A DNA stretch of 64,000 nt from Rhizodiscina lignyota. Its lineage: Eukaryota > Ascomycota > Dothideomycetes > Aulographales > Rhizodiscinaceae. A program made the translations under genes and the position numbers. Shown piece after piece: positions 1 to 10,232 of this stretch (position 1 is the stretch's first letter; every line of letters starts with the position of its first letter). The notes below the pieces were generated by a model, which saw only the letters and a list, made by a program, of their open reading frames with translations, did not search any database and was not told where the DNA came from. The stretch lies in the NCBI GenBank assembly GCA_010015805.1, contig ML978121.1, positions 3,224,001-3,288,000 of the forward strand, read 5' to 3'.

Positions 1-1032
1 CGGAACATATAACTTACAATGAGCAGATGACAGTGGCTCCATGCAGTTCGAGGAAGGCGGTGAGCGTATCCAGGACTTGCGCGTCACACTCGAACGTGTT
101 GCCTACGCCGCGACTCTCTTCGATGAGGACGGCATCTCCGTTCGGTTCATGAACTCTCAGCCACCACAACAGCTCATTGACAACATCCGCAGCGAGCAAC
201 AGATCGCGCAGTTGATGCAGAGCGTCCAGTTCAGAGGCTTGACACCTATGGGTACTGAACTTCGCCGTAAAATCGTCGATCCACTCGTGCTTTCCAAGGC
301 AAGAGCCGGCCAATTGAGGAAGCCCGTCCTCGTAATCATGATCACGGACGGTCAGCCTGGTGGAGAGCCAAAGGACGCCGTCAATGAAACTGTCAAGTAT
401 GCCAGCCGTGAAATGAGCCGCACCCAGTTTGGTCCGAAGGGTATCGCCTTCCAGTTCGCACAAGTTGGCAAGGACAAGGCCGCACAGGCATTCCTTAACA
501 AGCTCGACGAAGATCCGGAGGTTGGAAACTTGATCGACTGTGTCTCGGGTCTGTCTCCCCTTGAAATTTTACATCCAGAAGCATTTAGATTTGGGCACAA
601 TGTTCTGACTTTCTCATAGACTACGAGACCGAGCAAGAAGAGGCCTCACGATCGGCACAGCCTATCGATCTCACGCCCGAACTGTACCTCATGAAACTTC
701 TCCTCGGCGCCGTTGATTCGACTTATGACTCAAAGGATGAGCGCAGAGCTCGTCATGCAGGTGCAGGTGGTGGCGGTGGCTACAGTGCACCCGGCGGATT
801 TGGAGCTCCACCAGGGTACGGCGCCGCGCCCCAGACCGGACAACCAGGCTACGGAGCTCCTCCTCAGAGTCAGGGATATGGCCAACCAGGCTACGGAGCT
901 CCTCCTCAGAGTCAAGGATATGGCCAACAAGGCTACCCGCCGCAAGGTGGCGCAGGGCGTGGTTTTCCGCCGCAACAAGGCTCCTACGCTCCTCAAGGCC
1001 AAGGCTATCCCGGTTCCGGCCGTGGCTACTGA
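1..1032 (+). CDS. von Willebrand factor A domain protein with Gln/Pro/Gly/Tyr-rich tail (5' end outside window)
   Basis: The gene enters the window from the left. Exon sequence starts near base 27, after a likely acceptor (gagcag), and reads at once into DDSGSM, the DxSxS metal-ion-dependent adhesion site of a vWA domain. The domain continues to about base 548 (TDG-type loop near 345). An intron at 549-619 (gtctgt...catag) joins in phase 1 to a second exon, 620-1032. The last ~90 residues are low complexity with GYGAPPQSQGYGQ-like repeats, including a 42-bp unit present twice at 847-930. vWA proteins usually bind ligands or scaffold through the metal site. The function here is unknown; cytoplasmic location is inferred from the tail. 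Convergent with the next gene. Confidence 0.8.
847..930 (+). repeat. Tandem coding repeat, 2 x 42 bp
   Basis: Two adjacent near-identical 42-bp units (847-888, 889-930) encode GYGAPPQSQGYGQ plus P or Q. They lie in frame in the low-complexity tail of the vWA protein. In-frame units of this kind can expand or contract by slippage. Confidence 0.85.
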
Positions 1033-1399
1033 GAACGTCTGTGCGGCGAGAGCAACAAATGCGGGGATTCGAGGAGATTGAATTTCACACTGGAAATGGC
1101 TTGGAAAGACAAAGTCTCACTGGGTCCTCGACATGGCTGCTACATGACAGAAAGTAGCTGGAGTAGGGTTAGTAGTGAGCTAGGGACACTCTTCTATCTG
1201 GGGCAATGATTTGCAAGACAATTCTTGCGAATCCGGAGTTTTGACTCAAAAAAGAACATGATTTTATGGCAACCTCGATAATTAAACACTTCGGGTAGTT
1301 CAATCAAAATGGTATCACTTAATGCTCTACATTCGCTGTTAATGTGATGACACTCGCTATCACGTCTTGCAACTATTTTTCCTCACCTACGAGTCAGCA
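1033..1399. other. Tail-to-tail spacer
   Basis: About 370 bp between the 3' ends of the vWA gene and the first P450 gene. It should hold both 3' UTRs. No gene or RNA structure was recognised. Confidence 0.6.
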
Positions 1400-3169
1400 T
1401 TAAGTCTCTTTATACGCATCCGCGGTTCTCGCTCTTGCTTCCTCTAGCAGATCGTCCAATTCTTCCTTCGGAATTCGAGGCACAAGCCTCACTTTAAAGT
1501 CCCGTGGAATGGCCACCAGTGCCGTCTTGAACTTGTTGTATTCCACATAGTCCGTGTTCGGCGGCTCCGTTTCGCTCGCCTCAATCCGGTACACCGTCAG
1601 TAGACGCACCAACGCCGTGTAGAGCAGGCGATGCGCGATGTAGATGCCCGAGCAGGCGCGCGAGCCAGCGCCAAAGGAGAAGTGCTGGATGCCAGTGGAC
1701 GGCGTTTCCGTGGGCGGGTCGAGAGAGTCGAACCAGCGCTCGGGGTTGAATGTGGATGCGGACGGGCCGAAGTGTGATACATCTTGTAAATGTCAGTGCC
1801 CTGAATTAGGCAGAGTTTGGAGGGGTTGGAGCCATACCATGGTTCGCAGCCTGAGCATTTATCAACACCATCGTCTTCGCCGGAATGATGGCGCCGTCCC
1901 ATTCGACATCCGTGACCGTCTTCCTCGGCAGGCTCATCGCCGATACAGTGTAGAACCTTGCGGCCTCCTTTACGATCGCATTCACATACGGGATCTTCTC
2001 CTCTATGAAGCTCGTGCGCCATGCATCTTTCACATCAGGATAATATCTCTTGATGTCCTCATACGCCTCGTCTTGGAATTTCTGGCCCTCCGTCGTACAC
2101 AAAGATCCAATGCACGATGTCAGAGTACCAGGAATGGTCTCGAATCCACCGCTCACGAGACTTAGACAAATGCTGCTTACTTCCACGCCTGTCAGCTTCG
2201 TCTCTTCATCTTTTAAGATTGCTGCAGAAATGCATGGCTTGTCGGTGCCACGCTTGATCATGTCCCTCACGCGATCTAGCAGCTCGTTCAAGTACTTGTC
2301 GCGCCTATCTCGCAAATTTTTACTGCGTGCCGTCTTCTCGTTGTTCGGCATCCATCGCAGCAGCGGGATATAGTCTTGGTAATTCTCGCTCGCGCTTCGC
2401 AGCAGACTGATCGCAGAACCAACTTCAAGGATCTCGCGGAGCATCTCATCCCAGACACTGTCCATCCTGATTCCATAGCAAAGCGTCAACGTCGTATTCA
2501 GCGCATACCGTTGAAAATACGGCCGAATATTCAACTCCGTGACGCCATCCCCTCCATCGCGCGCAAGATCTCTCAGAATACAGTAGCTCTCGAGATCAAA
2601 CATCGGGAAATACGTCTTGATCGCCGGCCGTCCCAGCGCTTGCCCTGTCGCCTTCCTCTTATTCTTGCAGCTCTCGTCCCACGGGCTGCTTCCAATCGTG
2701 AAGCCCTGCGTACTACTGATAACGCCGTGGAATGTGTAAAGCTTCGGCCGATCGATGATGGCAGACTGATTTCCCCGCTCGGTCAGCATGCGCTTGCAGT
2801 CGTCGAAGGAGTTGACGACCACGGCGCGCGTGTTGCCTAGTCGGATTTGGAAGACGGAGTGCTTGTATTGCTTCCACCATTTTTCGCATACGGTGGCGTG
2901 GTCCTCGCCGAGGGAGAGAAGATGGCCGACGATTGGGAGTGCGCCGGGCGCTTCTGGGAGGTTGTAGATGAAGGGGATGTCGGTGTAGGTAAAATACTAG
3001 AACTTTATAAGTCACAATACTACAGGTTTGAATGTGTTTGGCACGAAGAGATTTGAAGACAGCTTACTCGCCAGAGCGCAATGATCAAGAATGGGAGAAG
3101 GCTGAGAGCGATATAGGTCAATTGAGGACCTGACAGATTGAAAGACTTCAAATCTGATATCTCGGCCAT
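1400..3169 (-). CDS. Cytochrome P450, phenylacetate-hydroxylase (CYP504)-like
   Basis: Three exons on the minus strand: 3169-3068, 2996-1838 and 1782-1400, giving 547 aa. The ATG at 3169 opens a hydrophobic N-terminal anchor (LTYIALSLLPFLIIALW), so the enzyme should sit on the ER membrane. Landmarks in order: PGALPIVG proline hinge, I-helix GGFETIP, EAAR (ExxR), NPERW, and the haem loop FGAGSRACSG with cysteine near residue 465. The sequence, especially the region CEKWWKQYKHSVFQIRLGN, recalls fungal CYP504 enzymes that 2-hydroxylate phenylacetate ahead of homogentisate degradation. That subfamily call is from memory and less certain than the P450 call. No homogentisate-pathway gene lies beside it. 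Confidence 0.85.
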
Positions 3170-3980
3170 CCTGAACGACACTTGAAAGTTCCAACTTGAC
3201 CCAATTGACTTGAACGGCTCCTTGCTTCCTCAGAAGAAGCTGAAAGTGAGGTTGAATGACAATTCAAGATATCGGCAATGGTCTACTTATCCTAGCTTGC
3301 GGAAGTCATTATACATAGCGCTAAAGAGGATTGGGTAATTAGATGCGTCAGATAAGCTCCGGCATGGATATCAACGACGTGCAGGTGGGTTGAAGGGAAG
3401 TTTCCCCGTCACGCGTCAAGCGGGGCTGGCGATATCAACGTGCGAAGAATGGAGGACGCGGAGCAGTTCCGGCTTCGAAGCGGAAGCCCGGCATTAGCTT
3501 CACTCGGGCCGATCAGATCAGAAGTCCATACTCATCAGTAGATATGAAGTGGCTAAAACGCGAAGAGTACAAAAAGAGCCTACTAAAAATTTGATATAGG
3601 CTTTTAAAGATCTAGAGAAATTAAGCTATACTCTAAATGGTAAATTTATATAGGCCCTTTTCGAGTTTAAGCCACTTCATATCTATGGCTTCGATTAGAT
3701 GCCTAGAGACTAGATTATTTAGAAGAGGCTTCCTCTACCAAGAGGGTTTGAATGTCAGGGGGAATTATTGTGGGTGGCAACACAGCAATGGGAAGATTCT
3801 GTAAACAGAACAATATGCTTCGCAGGACTAGTACATGATATATTCAAGCGCATATACAGATATAAAACACGCTGATGATAGATGCAGTATATTCACAGAG
3901 TGCAAAGGAGGTCACAATCATGTCCACTGGCGCATGTCCTTCTCATATCCATCATCTCATCAGGGAGACAAGTGCTGCTC
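3170..3980. other. Intergenic, holds a MITE-like element
   Basis: About 810 bp between the P450 start and the 3' end of the next minus-strand gene. It should contain the P450 promoter. The only structure seen is the inverted-repeat element at 3539-3685. Confidence 0.6.
3539..3685. mobile_element. MITE-like element with 14-bp TIRs and TA flanks
   Basis: The left end (gatatgaagtggct, from 3541) is the exact reverse complement of the right end (agccacttcatatc, to 3683). TA lies at each outer edge (3539-3540, 3684-3685), as expected for a Tc1/mariner-type target duplication. The pairing continues inward with mismatches for about 50 bp, and the centre is AT-rich. At 143 bp it has no room for a transposase, so it would be a non-autonomous element. 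Confidence 0.65.
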
Positions 3981-5252
3981 TCAAATAGGACGGTCGTCTC
4001 CCAGCCTCTTATCAGTGACATGTCCATCCAAAATCTCACTTGGAACCAAACTGCCCCTGTCGATTAACACCTCCGTTCCCGGATGGTGTCGAAAGACGGT
4101 TGCCTCGCTCAGGTTTGTTCGGTGTCTCGGTCCAGCATCCTTCGGCATATCAGGCTCCTCAGGGTTGGTCTGCTTCATATGTCTCTGAAAGGATTCTTCG
4201 TCTATCCGGCCGGCTTGGTTGCCAACCCAAGATTCCACTGTGCGAAAGCGCGCGATCGACGAGCGGGCAGTGGCGACGCTGTAGCGTTGGTTCGGCACTG
4301 TGTCATTCGTCACTGTCGCGGGGGTCCGAGGGGCCTGCGAGTTTGTCCAGGAGAAACGCGATGTCTCGTGTGGAGGACGGCGAGTGGGGAGGTTTCTCGC
4401 GCCTTTCAGGTATGATGGCAATGATGTCGGGGAATCTGCCTCTTCGTCATCGTATGGTGTGTCTGCATCCGTGACGATGCGCGCATTTGATGGCATTGCA
4501 GGTGATCTTGCGACAGCACTATCAGCAGGACTTTTCCGAATTGGCCAGTTTCCAGCGCCAGAATCAGATGGTCTTCGCTGCTGTGACCTTTGTAAAGATC
4601 GCTGCGAATTTGCCGAATTGTTTCGCGTCAAGGTGGCCGAAGGTCTCGGAGGAAGCGTTGCCAAACCAGTCATCGTCCGCTCGTGGATATCCTGTGCTTG
4701 AAGTGGAATCTTCCGATCCCATTCTGTTCCAGCAGCGCTCCATCGACCCAAAGGTGGTGTAACCTCCCCTATTGTCTTATAACGACTCCGCTTCTTAAAC
4801 ATGCAAGCTTCCGTCAGGCACATCCCTTGTCTCATCCGAATCACTATCCAAACCGCAAATATGACTAGTAATGTTGCTCCTATGAATAAGTCAGCATTGA
4901 GAGAATGTCAGACGCTTCTGCAATTCCTCGAACCTATTGAGCCAACAGCAATCAGCGTGTGTTCTGTACCCTCCGACATCCCACCATATTTCATTCCTGA
5001 GGGACTCGGTCCAAGAGGAGTTGGCTGCAGAGTAACGAAGACAGTTGGTTGCGTTGTGGAAGAAGCTTGTGTCTCTGTCATGGCTGAAGGTAATCGCGGT
5101 TGCAGATATGCTTGGGTAGCTGAGTTGTCCGCGTGTTCTATCGGATTCCTCTTTCGCAACGGGCTACTTCTCAGCAGCGATCGTACGACGTTGGTGTTCA
5201 AGTTGGCATTACGAGTTGCGCGCTGGCGATCAGGCGACCCAACGAGTCGCAT
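3981..5252 (-). CDS. Single-pass membrane protein with long disordered cytosolic tail
   Basis: Two exons: 5252-4934 and 4879-3981, about 405 aa if the first ATG is used. The intron (4933-4880, gttcga...tcatag) splits the single transmembrane helix, which reads ATLLVIFAVWIVIRM after splicing; the phase fits. The N-terminal part is Ser/Thr-rich (SSTTQPTVFVTL), likely outside the membrane. The C-terminal ~290 residues are basic, Ser/Pro-rich and probably disordered. An inner ATG at 5081 is an alternative start and would remove a basic stretch of 57 residues. The layout resembles fungal surface sensor or mid-type membrane proteins, but I recognise no named family. Confidence 0.6.
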
Positions 5253-5598
5253 TTCGATATTCCATCAAATTCCTTCGCTGTTCTCAAGGAGCGCGGTAAC
5301 GTTCCGACTCTCCAATGTCCCGATTTATTTTCTCCGCTCTTATTGCAGATGGAGAGAGGATGTATGTAGATTAAAAGGCGTTAAAGGCGTTAGGTCGGCT
5401 AGATTTCGTCAAAGAAAAATGAGTGATAATTAGAGACAAACCAACAGGCCAGCTGCAGCTCTGAGGATAAGTAAAAAGACTTGAAAGAAAGGAAGACAGG
5501 CGGAGATGTGGAGGACAATAGAGTGTCAGCTCTGCTGTGCCATTGGGTTTCAGAATGAGCAAAAACCTGTCTCGCACACAGCCAGGCCAAGGCCTCTT
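5253..5598. other. Intergenic spacer
   Basis: About 345 bp between two minus-strand genes. It should contain the promoter of the membrane protein. Nothing else recognised. Confidence 0.5.
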
Positions 5599-6018
5599 TT
5601 AGAGATGAGTGAGTTTTCGGCGCCTCAAAACAAAGAGTCCAGCAAGACCCTGCTCGTCTGAGAGGGACACCACCAACATTAGAAGCGAGCGAAACATGTC
5701 AAGAGGGGCTTCCAATGGCGAAAGGGGCTGAACTTCTGGAGACGCGGCCAGGGACTCGTCGCCAACCTGAAGAAACACTGAGCCCATACGAAAGGGGATG
5801 CATTGCTGCTGAAAGTGGTCTGGCGTAGTCTCGGGTGGGTGAGGCTCAAGCAGTTCGCGTTTCAGGTCCTCCACGGCTGTATGTTTGCGATCGGGGGAAT
5901 GAGAAGGACTCTCAAATACTGGCCGCCACCAGAGCGCAATGCTTTCATAAGTCGATCCTTCAGGCTATCACGAACAATGCCAAATGTTAGACCCGCGAAT
6001 TTGGAATATCTCGTCCAT
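5599..6018 (-). CDS. Small hypothetical protein, two exons (tentative)
   Basis: Tentative model: exon 1 6018-5993 (starts MDEIFQIR), intron 5992-5942 (gtctaa...gaaag), exon 2 5941-5599, 122 aa. The phases fit and the downstream frame is open for over 110 codons with balanced composition (FQQQCIPFRMGSVFLQVGD; a hydrophobic stretch RSLLMLVVSL near the end). The ATG lies just downstream of two CACGTG boxes, a plausible promoter. I recognise no domain. The donor is weak, so the 5' exon is the least certain part. Confidence 0.35.
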
Positions 6019-6075
6019 ATTGCGAGCGTGTTGCGTTGAAGAGAGATTCTCAAACCGGAAAAGCCTAAATTGAAC

Positions 6076-6099
6076 AATCACGTGCGTGTGAATCACGTG
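6076..6099. promoter_or_regulatory. Direct repeat of AATCACGTG (two E-boxes)
   Basis: aatcacgtg occurs at 6076-6084 and again at 6091-6099, 15 bp apart start to start. CACGTG is the core bound by bHLH factors in fungi. The pair lies between the small minus-strand gene and the plus-strand glycine-zipper gene, so it could serve either. Regulatory role is inferred. Confidence 0.4.
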
Positions 6100-6577
6100 G
6101 CGGGCGCTGGATCTTTCCCAATTTGCTGTAGCTCGTGGCAGGCGTCAAGCCACAATGCTTCGTCTGAACCTCGCAAAGAGTCTACAGAAAGGAAAGCGTT
6201 CGAGCGGATTCCGCTTCTTTCCGCCCAACAACTCGCACCGCCATTCGATGACGAAGTGCGGGAGTACCAGTCGCGATTGGCTGTTGGGGGCTAAGCCACC
6301 GTCTTCTGGAGGCTGTGATCACTCACAGCCTTGGGCCTCTCGGCTGGACCGGCGTTACGGCACATGTTCAGCCCATTTGATCACACACTACGTATGCAGG
6401 TCAGTTAGGTAAGGAAGTACGAGCCAGCTTAGCGGGGTATATATCGCAACATCACTGCGCTGCCATCAGCTCTTTCCTTCTACCATCCTACAACTCAACT
6501 CAAGTTCCATTTAAACTTCGAAGTTCATTCAATCCCGCCACTCTTCGCGACCTCACTTCACTTCAATCACACTCAAA
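6100..6577. other. Promoter and 5' leader of glycine-zipper gene
   Basis: A TATA-like tatatat lies at 6438-6444. After it comes a pyrimidine-rich leader with caactcaactcaag and cttcacttc runs, typical of strongly expressed fungal genes. An ATG frame at 6155-6412 inside has no protein features and was not called. Confidence 0.5.
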
Positions 6578-7216
6578 ATGTCCGACCCGTACAACCAGTA
6601 TCCCCAAGGCCAGCAGGGCTACGGCGGTTATCCACAGCAACACGGAGGGCAGCAACACGGCCAGCAACAAGGATATAGTGGCTATCCTCCTCAAGACCAG
6701 CAACAGAACTACGGCGGCTACAATCAGCAGCAGGGTCAGTACAGTGCCCCCGCAGCGCCGCAGTACGGGGACAACTACAGCCAGAGCAGCCAGGGCTATC
6801 AGCAGGGAGGTTATGGCCCCCCAGCGGAGGGCGGCTTTCAGCACGGGCAACAGCCATACGGAAGCGACCAAAATCAGCAGCAGCAGTATTCTGGCTACCA
6901 AGACAACCGAGGCTACGGTCAACAATCTCCCCAGGGTCAATTTCCGCAGCAAGGCCCTTATGGACAAGAGCCCAGTTACCCGCAACAGTATGGCTCCACA
7001 GATCCCAACGCACAGGCTGAGGGTGATCGTGGTCTGATGGGTGCTCTTGCCGGTGGCGCCGCTGGTGGATTCGGAGGCCACAAGCTCGGTCACGGCATCA
7101 TCGGAACGATTGCCGGCGCAGTTATGGGCTCAGCACTCGAGGACAAGTTCAAGGACAGGAAGCACAACCAAGATGGCAACAGCCAGGGCGGTAGCTCCTG
7201 GGGTGGCAAGTGGTAG
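6578..7216 (+). CDS. Gln/Gly/Tyr-rich protein with C-terminal glycine-zipper (2TM) segment
   Basis: Single exon, 212 aa. Residues 1-145 are low complexity (QQ, GYGG and PQQ runs; Tyr-rich), the composition of prion-like or phase-separating segments. Residues ~148-190 are GLMGALAGGAAGGFGGHKLG followed by a second Gly/Ala hydrophobic stretch (IIGTIAGAVMGSALEDK), which matches glycine-zipper 2TM domains. A charged tail (KDRKHNQ) ends with GGSSWGGKW. The start follows a TATA box and CT-rich leader. Glycine zippers pack membrane helices or oligomers; the role here is unknown, and stress association is only an inference from similar fungal proteins. Confidence 0.85.
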   Translation: MSDPYNQYPQGQQGYGGYPQQHGGQQHGQQQGYSGYPPQDQQQNYGGYNQQQGQYSAPAAPQYGDNYSQSSQGYQQGGYGPPAEGGFQHGQQPYGSDQNQQQQYSGYQDNRGYGQQSPQGQFPQQGPYGQEPSYPQQYGSTDPNAQAEGDRGLMGALAGGAAGGFGGHKLGHGIIGTIAGAVMGSALEDKFKDRKHNQDGNSQGGSSWGGKW

Positions 7217-7859
7217 AGTGGGAGTAGCGAGCGATCGTGAAACTGCCTTTTACGATTCTCCTATTTCGGAAGTGGGATGATGGGCTTGGACTTTAACTCA
7301 CGGTTTCATGCTTGTGTTAATTGATATTGGGCGTATTGCCTTCATTGGCATGGTTTCGGCGTCATTGGTTTGGAGGATCTTCTGGGGTGGCTTTGGGTTG
7401 AGATCGATAAAGGCCCTAATGAAGCGGTCTCAAATGAATCAAGACTATCAATCTACCGTTTAGTCTCTCGCACACTTTCCGTGATATTGAAGCATATCGT
7501 GCTTCATGCCAATGTTTCGCACATATGCCATTCTTCCTTAAACTTAGCCAATCTGTTTCGTTCTGTCAGATACGTACGCTTCGATTCGACGTTATACATG
7601 CAATATACATTTTAACAATTTCCTGAAACGCTATCTTATATGCCCTTAATTGTCACGAAAGCGAGTAACTAACAATGCGTGCAAGTATTATTCATGCTGT
7701 TATTCCTGAACCGCATCTACCAATCGGCTTTGGTTTCATGCAATCTTTGGTTTCATCCACAAAGGGATCTATCTCAAAGGACGAGGGTATCAGTTGTTTC
7801 TATCTATGCAATTCTGCGCAGAGACTTCATTTCATCGAAACCATTTCTATTATATTCGT
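7217..7859. other. Tail-to-tail spacer
   Basis: About 640 bp between the 3' ends of the glycine-zipper gene and the thioesterase gene. AT-richer than its flanks. No gene recognised. Confidence 0.5.
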
Positions 7860-8534
7860 TTATAACTTTGCCTTGTCATCCTCTCCAGCCGCCTTTATCC
7901 TCTCCAAACCCTCCCGCATGCTCTCACCCATGCCCTTGGCACCAGGTTTCATTGTCTGCCTCTCCACGAATACGTGTACGAATTGTCCCACTGCACACAC
8001 CTCCTCCCGCCCTTGCTCGAACACCCCAATCTCGTACGTCACACTGCTCCTGCCGAGCTTGTTGACGCGGAGCGCGAGGTCGACGACAGCGGGGAATGCA
8101 AGCGGCGCGAAGTAGTTGCAGTGGGAGTACACGACAAGGCCGACTTGTGAAGAAGTGGGCGGATGAAGTGAGCAGTGCTGGATCAGATAGGAGTTCACGA
8201 GAGAGTCGAAGAGGAAGTAGTAGATGGAGTTGTTCATGTGGTCGTACATGTCGTTATCGCTCCTACAAGGGGTTTAGCATGCCGTCTTACTGTCTTATGT
8301 GACGATCAAAGGTTGAAGGAGTACATCGTAGATCTAAAAGAATCATTCTTACCATCGTGTCCGGTATTCCAAGAAGAACTTGTAGTCACTCCTCAGGCGC
8401 TTCTTCAGCTCCGCTTGCGCCATTGCATTGAATGAACGACGGAACTGAAACTGGCTGGAGTTGCAGAACTGGACACCGGTACGTATCAGTCTACAAACTC
8501 TCCCCCGGAGGCCAGCTCTCGAGGTGAAAATCAT
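7860..8534 (-). CDS. Hot-dog fold thioesterase (4HBT-like), probably mitochondrial
   Basis: Two exons: 8534-8353 and 8262-7860, 194 aa. The intron 8352-8263 (gtaaga...ttgtag) splits a Trp codon and restores RWSDNDMYDHMNN, the start of the hot-dog domain with the Asp and the HMNN stretch typical of YbgC/4HBT enzymes. The N-terminus from ATG 8534 (MIFTSRAGLRGRVCRLIR) is basic and Ser/Arg-rich with no acidic residue, like a mitochondrial presequence. A second ATG at MAQAELKKRL could give a cytosolic form. Expected reaction: hydrolysis of acyl-CoA thioesters; substrate not predictable. A short upstream ORF precedes the start. Confidence 0.8.
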
Positions 8535-9073
8535 TGCATCCGTCGATGATGGACCATAGTGAAGGTGCCTAGCCACCAGTGCCGAGGTATGTGATACCTC
8601 AGGAATGGTCCAAGCTCAAACCTCGAATTCGAAACTTGAAAGCTTTGCTTTCTGAGAATCTACATCATACGCCTAGATATCCTTAATCTTCTTTGTCATC
8701 ATGCAAAGTCTGAGGAAACCGGGTGGACGAAAGCTTGATCGAGCGTACGCTTCATATTGTTCTCGCAACATAACACAGAATCTAATATCTCCATTATCAT
8801 GCTAATAACCATACGCGCCTCTGTCTGCTAAAGGTATATTTTCCAGGCCTTTCGGTCTTTCACACTCTAGAACCAGTTTTCATCCTCATGAATTGTTATA
8901 AACAATGAACAAAGGAGGGGCATTTTCATTCACGTCGTATCCAGAATGTGTCTTTGTGTTTTGTCTGGTTGTTTTGTCGTGCATCATCTCACCCTAGTGG
9001 TAACTACTATTTGTTCCCAAGTCGGGAAATTCATTTCTAGAGTACATTGCGATTATCAAAAGATTCTATTATC
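8535..9073. other. Divergent promoter region
   Basis: About 540 bp between the starts of the thioesterase gene (minus) and the secreted-protein gene (plus). No element beyond AT-rich stretches recognised. Confidence 0.5.
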
Positions 9074-9706
9074 ATGCAACCTCTTACTCTCCTCACGCTA
9101 GCGGCAGCGACCCTTGCCTCCGCCCTGCCAAACAAGCGGGACACCACCTCCACGTTCGATCCTGGCTACATCTACTATCAGATGAAGCCTGAGGGTGCTG
9201 TCTTCCTCAGTGCCCACGGCGGTACGCTCGCACAGTACCCGCAGTGGTGCGAAACCAACGGCAAGAACTGCGTTATGTTCCACCCGAAGAATCCGGATCC
9301 TCGGATCCTCAAGGACAAGAATCTGTCACTGTTCCTCGAACATGTACATCATACCGGCTATGATCAACCCCGCCTCCACTCTCAGAAGTACAGCAAGCAC
9401 TGTTTGAAGGACCTCAACGCGAAGGCTAAGTGCGAAGTTGAGTATGAGTACGGTTATAATGAAAGCCAGGCCACGTACGACCCCACCAAGGATCAGCTTT
9501 ACGACATCGTCCAGGGCGAAGGATGGGTGATCGGAATCATCGCTTGGGCCGGCAAAACAGTAACCAGCGTCAAGTGCATCGCTGGCGATGGCAACAACTT
9601 GAGGGTCATCACGACTACCGACAAAAATCACCTAAAGAATGCTGCCAAGCTCGACCTCTCAGGAATTGGGTGTAATTGGTATCAGCGAATTCTGAGCCAG
9701 TCTTAG
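9074..9706 (+). CDS. Secreted six-cysteine protein, candidate effector
   Basis: Single exon, 210 aa from ATG 9074. The N-terminus MQPLTLLTLAAATLASALP is a clear signal peptide, followed at once by NKR, a Kex2-like dibasic site. The mature part has exactly six cysteines in three apparent pairs (WCETNGKNC; KHC...KC; VKC...GC), so it could form three disulphides, and has no repeats or membrane segment. A hydrophobic stretch near GWVIGIIAWAG is short. No known family recognised. Size, secretion and cysteine content fit small secreted proteins of plant-associated fungi; an effector role is inference only. Confidence 0.8.
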   Translation: MQPLTLLTLAAATLASALPNKRDTTSTFDPGYIYYQMKPEGAVFLSAHGGTLAQYPQWCETNGKNCVMFHPKNPDPRILKDKNLSLFLEHVHHTGYDQPRLHSQKYSKHCLKDLNAKAKCEVEYEYGYNESQATYDPTKDQLYDIVQGEGWVIGIIAWAGKTVTSVKCIAGDGNNLRVITTTDKNHLKNAAKLDLSGIGCNWYQRILSQS

Positions 9707-10232
9707 AGGGCATTGCACTCATGCTGCAGGCAGGCAATTAGTACAGCATCAAAGAGTTTTTTCAAATATAGATTTCAAATCGATGACCTACTTTTTCTCT
9801 TATATAAACTTGTGAATTATCTTTCTGACAATTTGTTCCGTGGTAAAAGGAGGCGATACTCTTCTTGTTTACCGAACCTCGTGCACCTGCAATATTGCCG
9901 ATAAAATTAAATTGATGCCAGATTTGAATAATTCAAACTTTGATTTACTCAGTTAACAGCTTTCGATCATCTGCAAACTGACGTTGATGGAATTCAAAGG
10001 GGTATCATTCTCCCTTCCGAGCAGTACCATTTTTGGGAAAGTTGAGGCGGATCCGAAGATTTGCCGAAGTCAAGGATATTGGTCTTGCGGGAAGGTTTCC
10101 ATCACTTAAAATTGTCTCTTTGGCATTAAGTCTTCAGCATCTCTCTTCCTGTCATATCTCTCCGAACAACTGGCGCCTTCACCACGCGTGCTTGCCTACT
10201 TGGCGAGCCGTGGGCGCATTCCTCCACACCAA
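9707..10232. other. Intergenic spacer
   Basis: About 525 bp, AT-rich just after the secreted-protein gene. It should hold the promoter of the pseudouridine synthase. Nothing else recognised. Confidence 0.5.

Noticed and set aside
6155-6412. Plus-strand ATG frame upstream of the glycine-zipper gene
   Set aside because: Composition looks random and it lies in the likely promoter region; no signal or domain.
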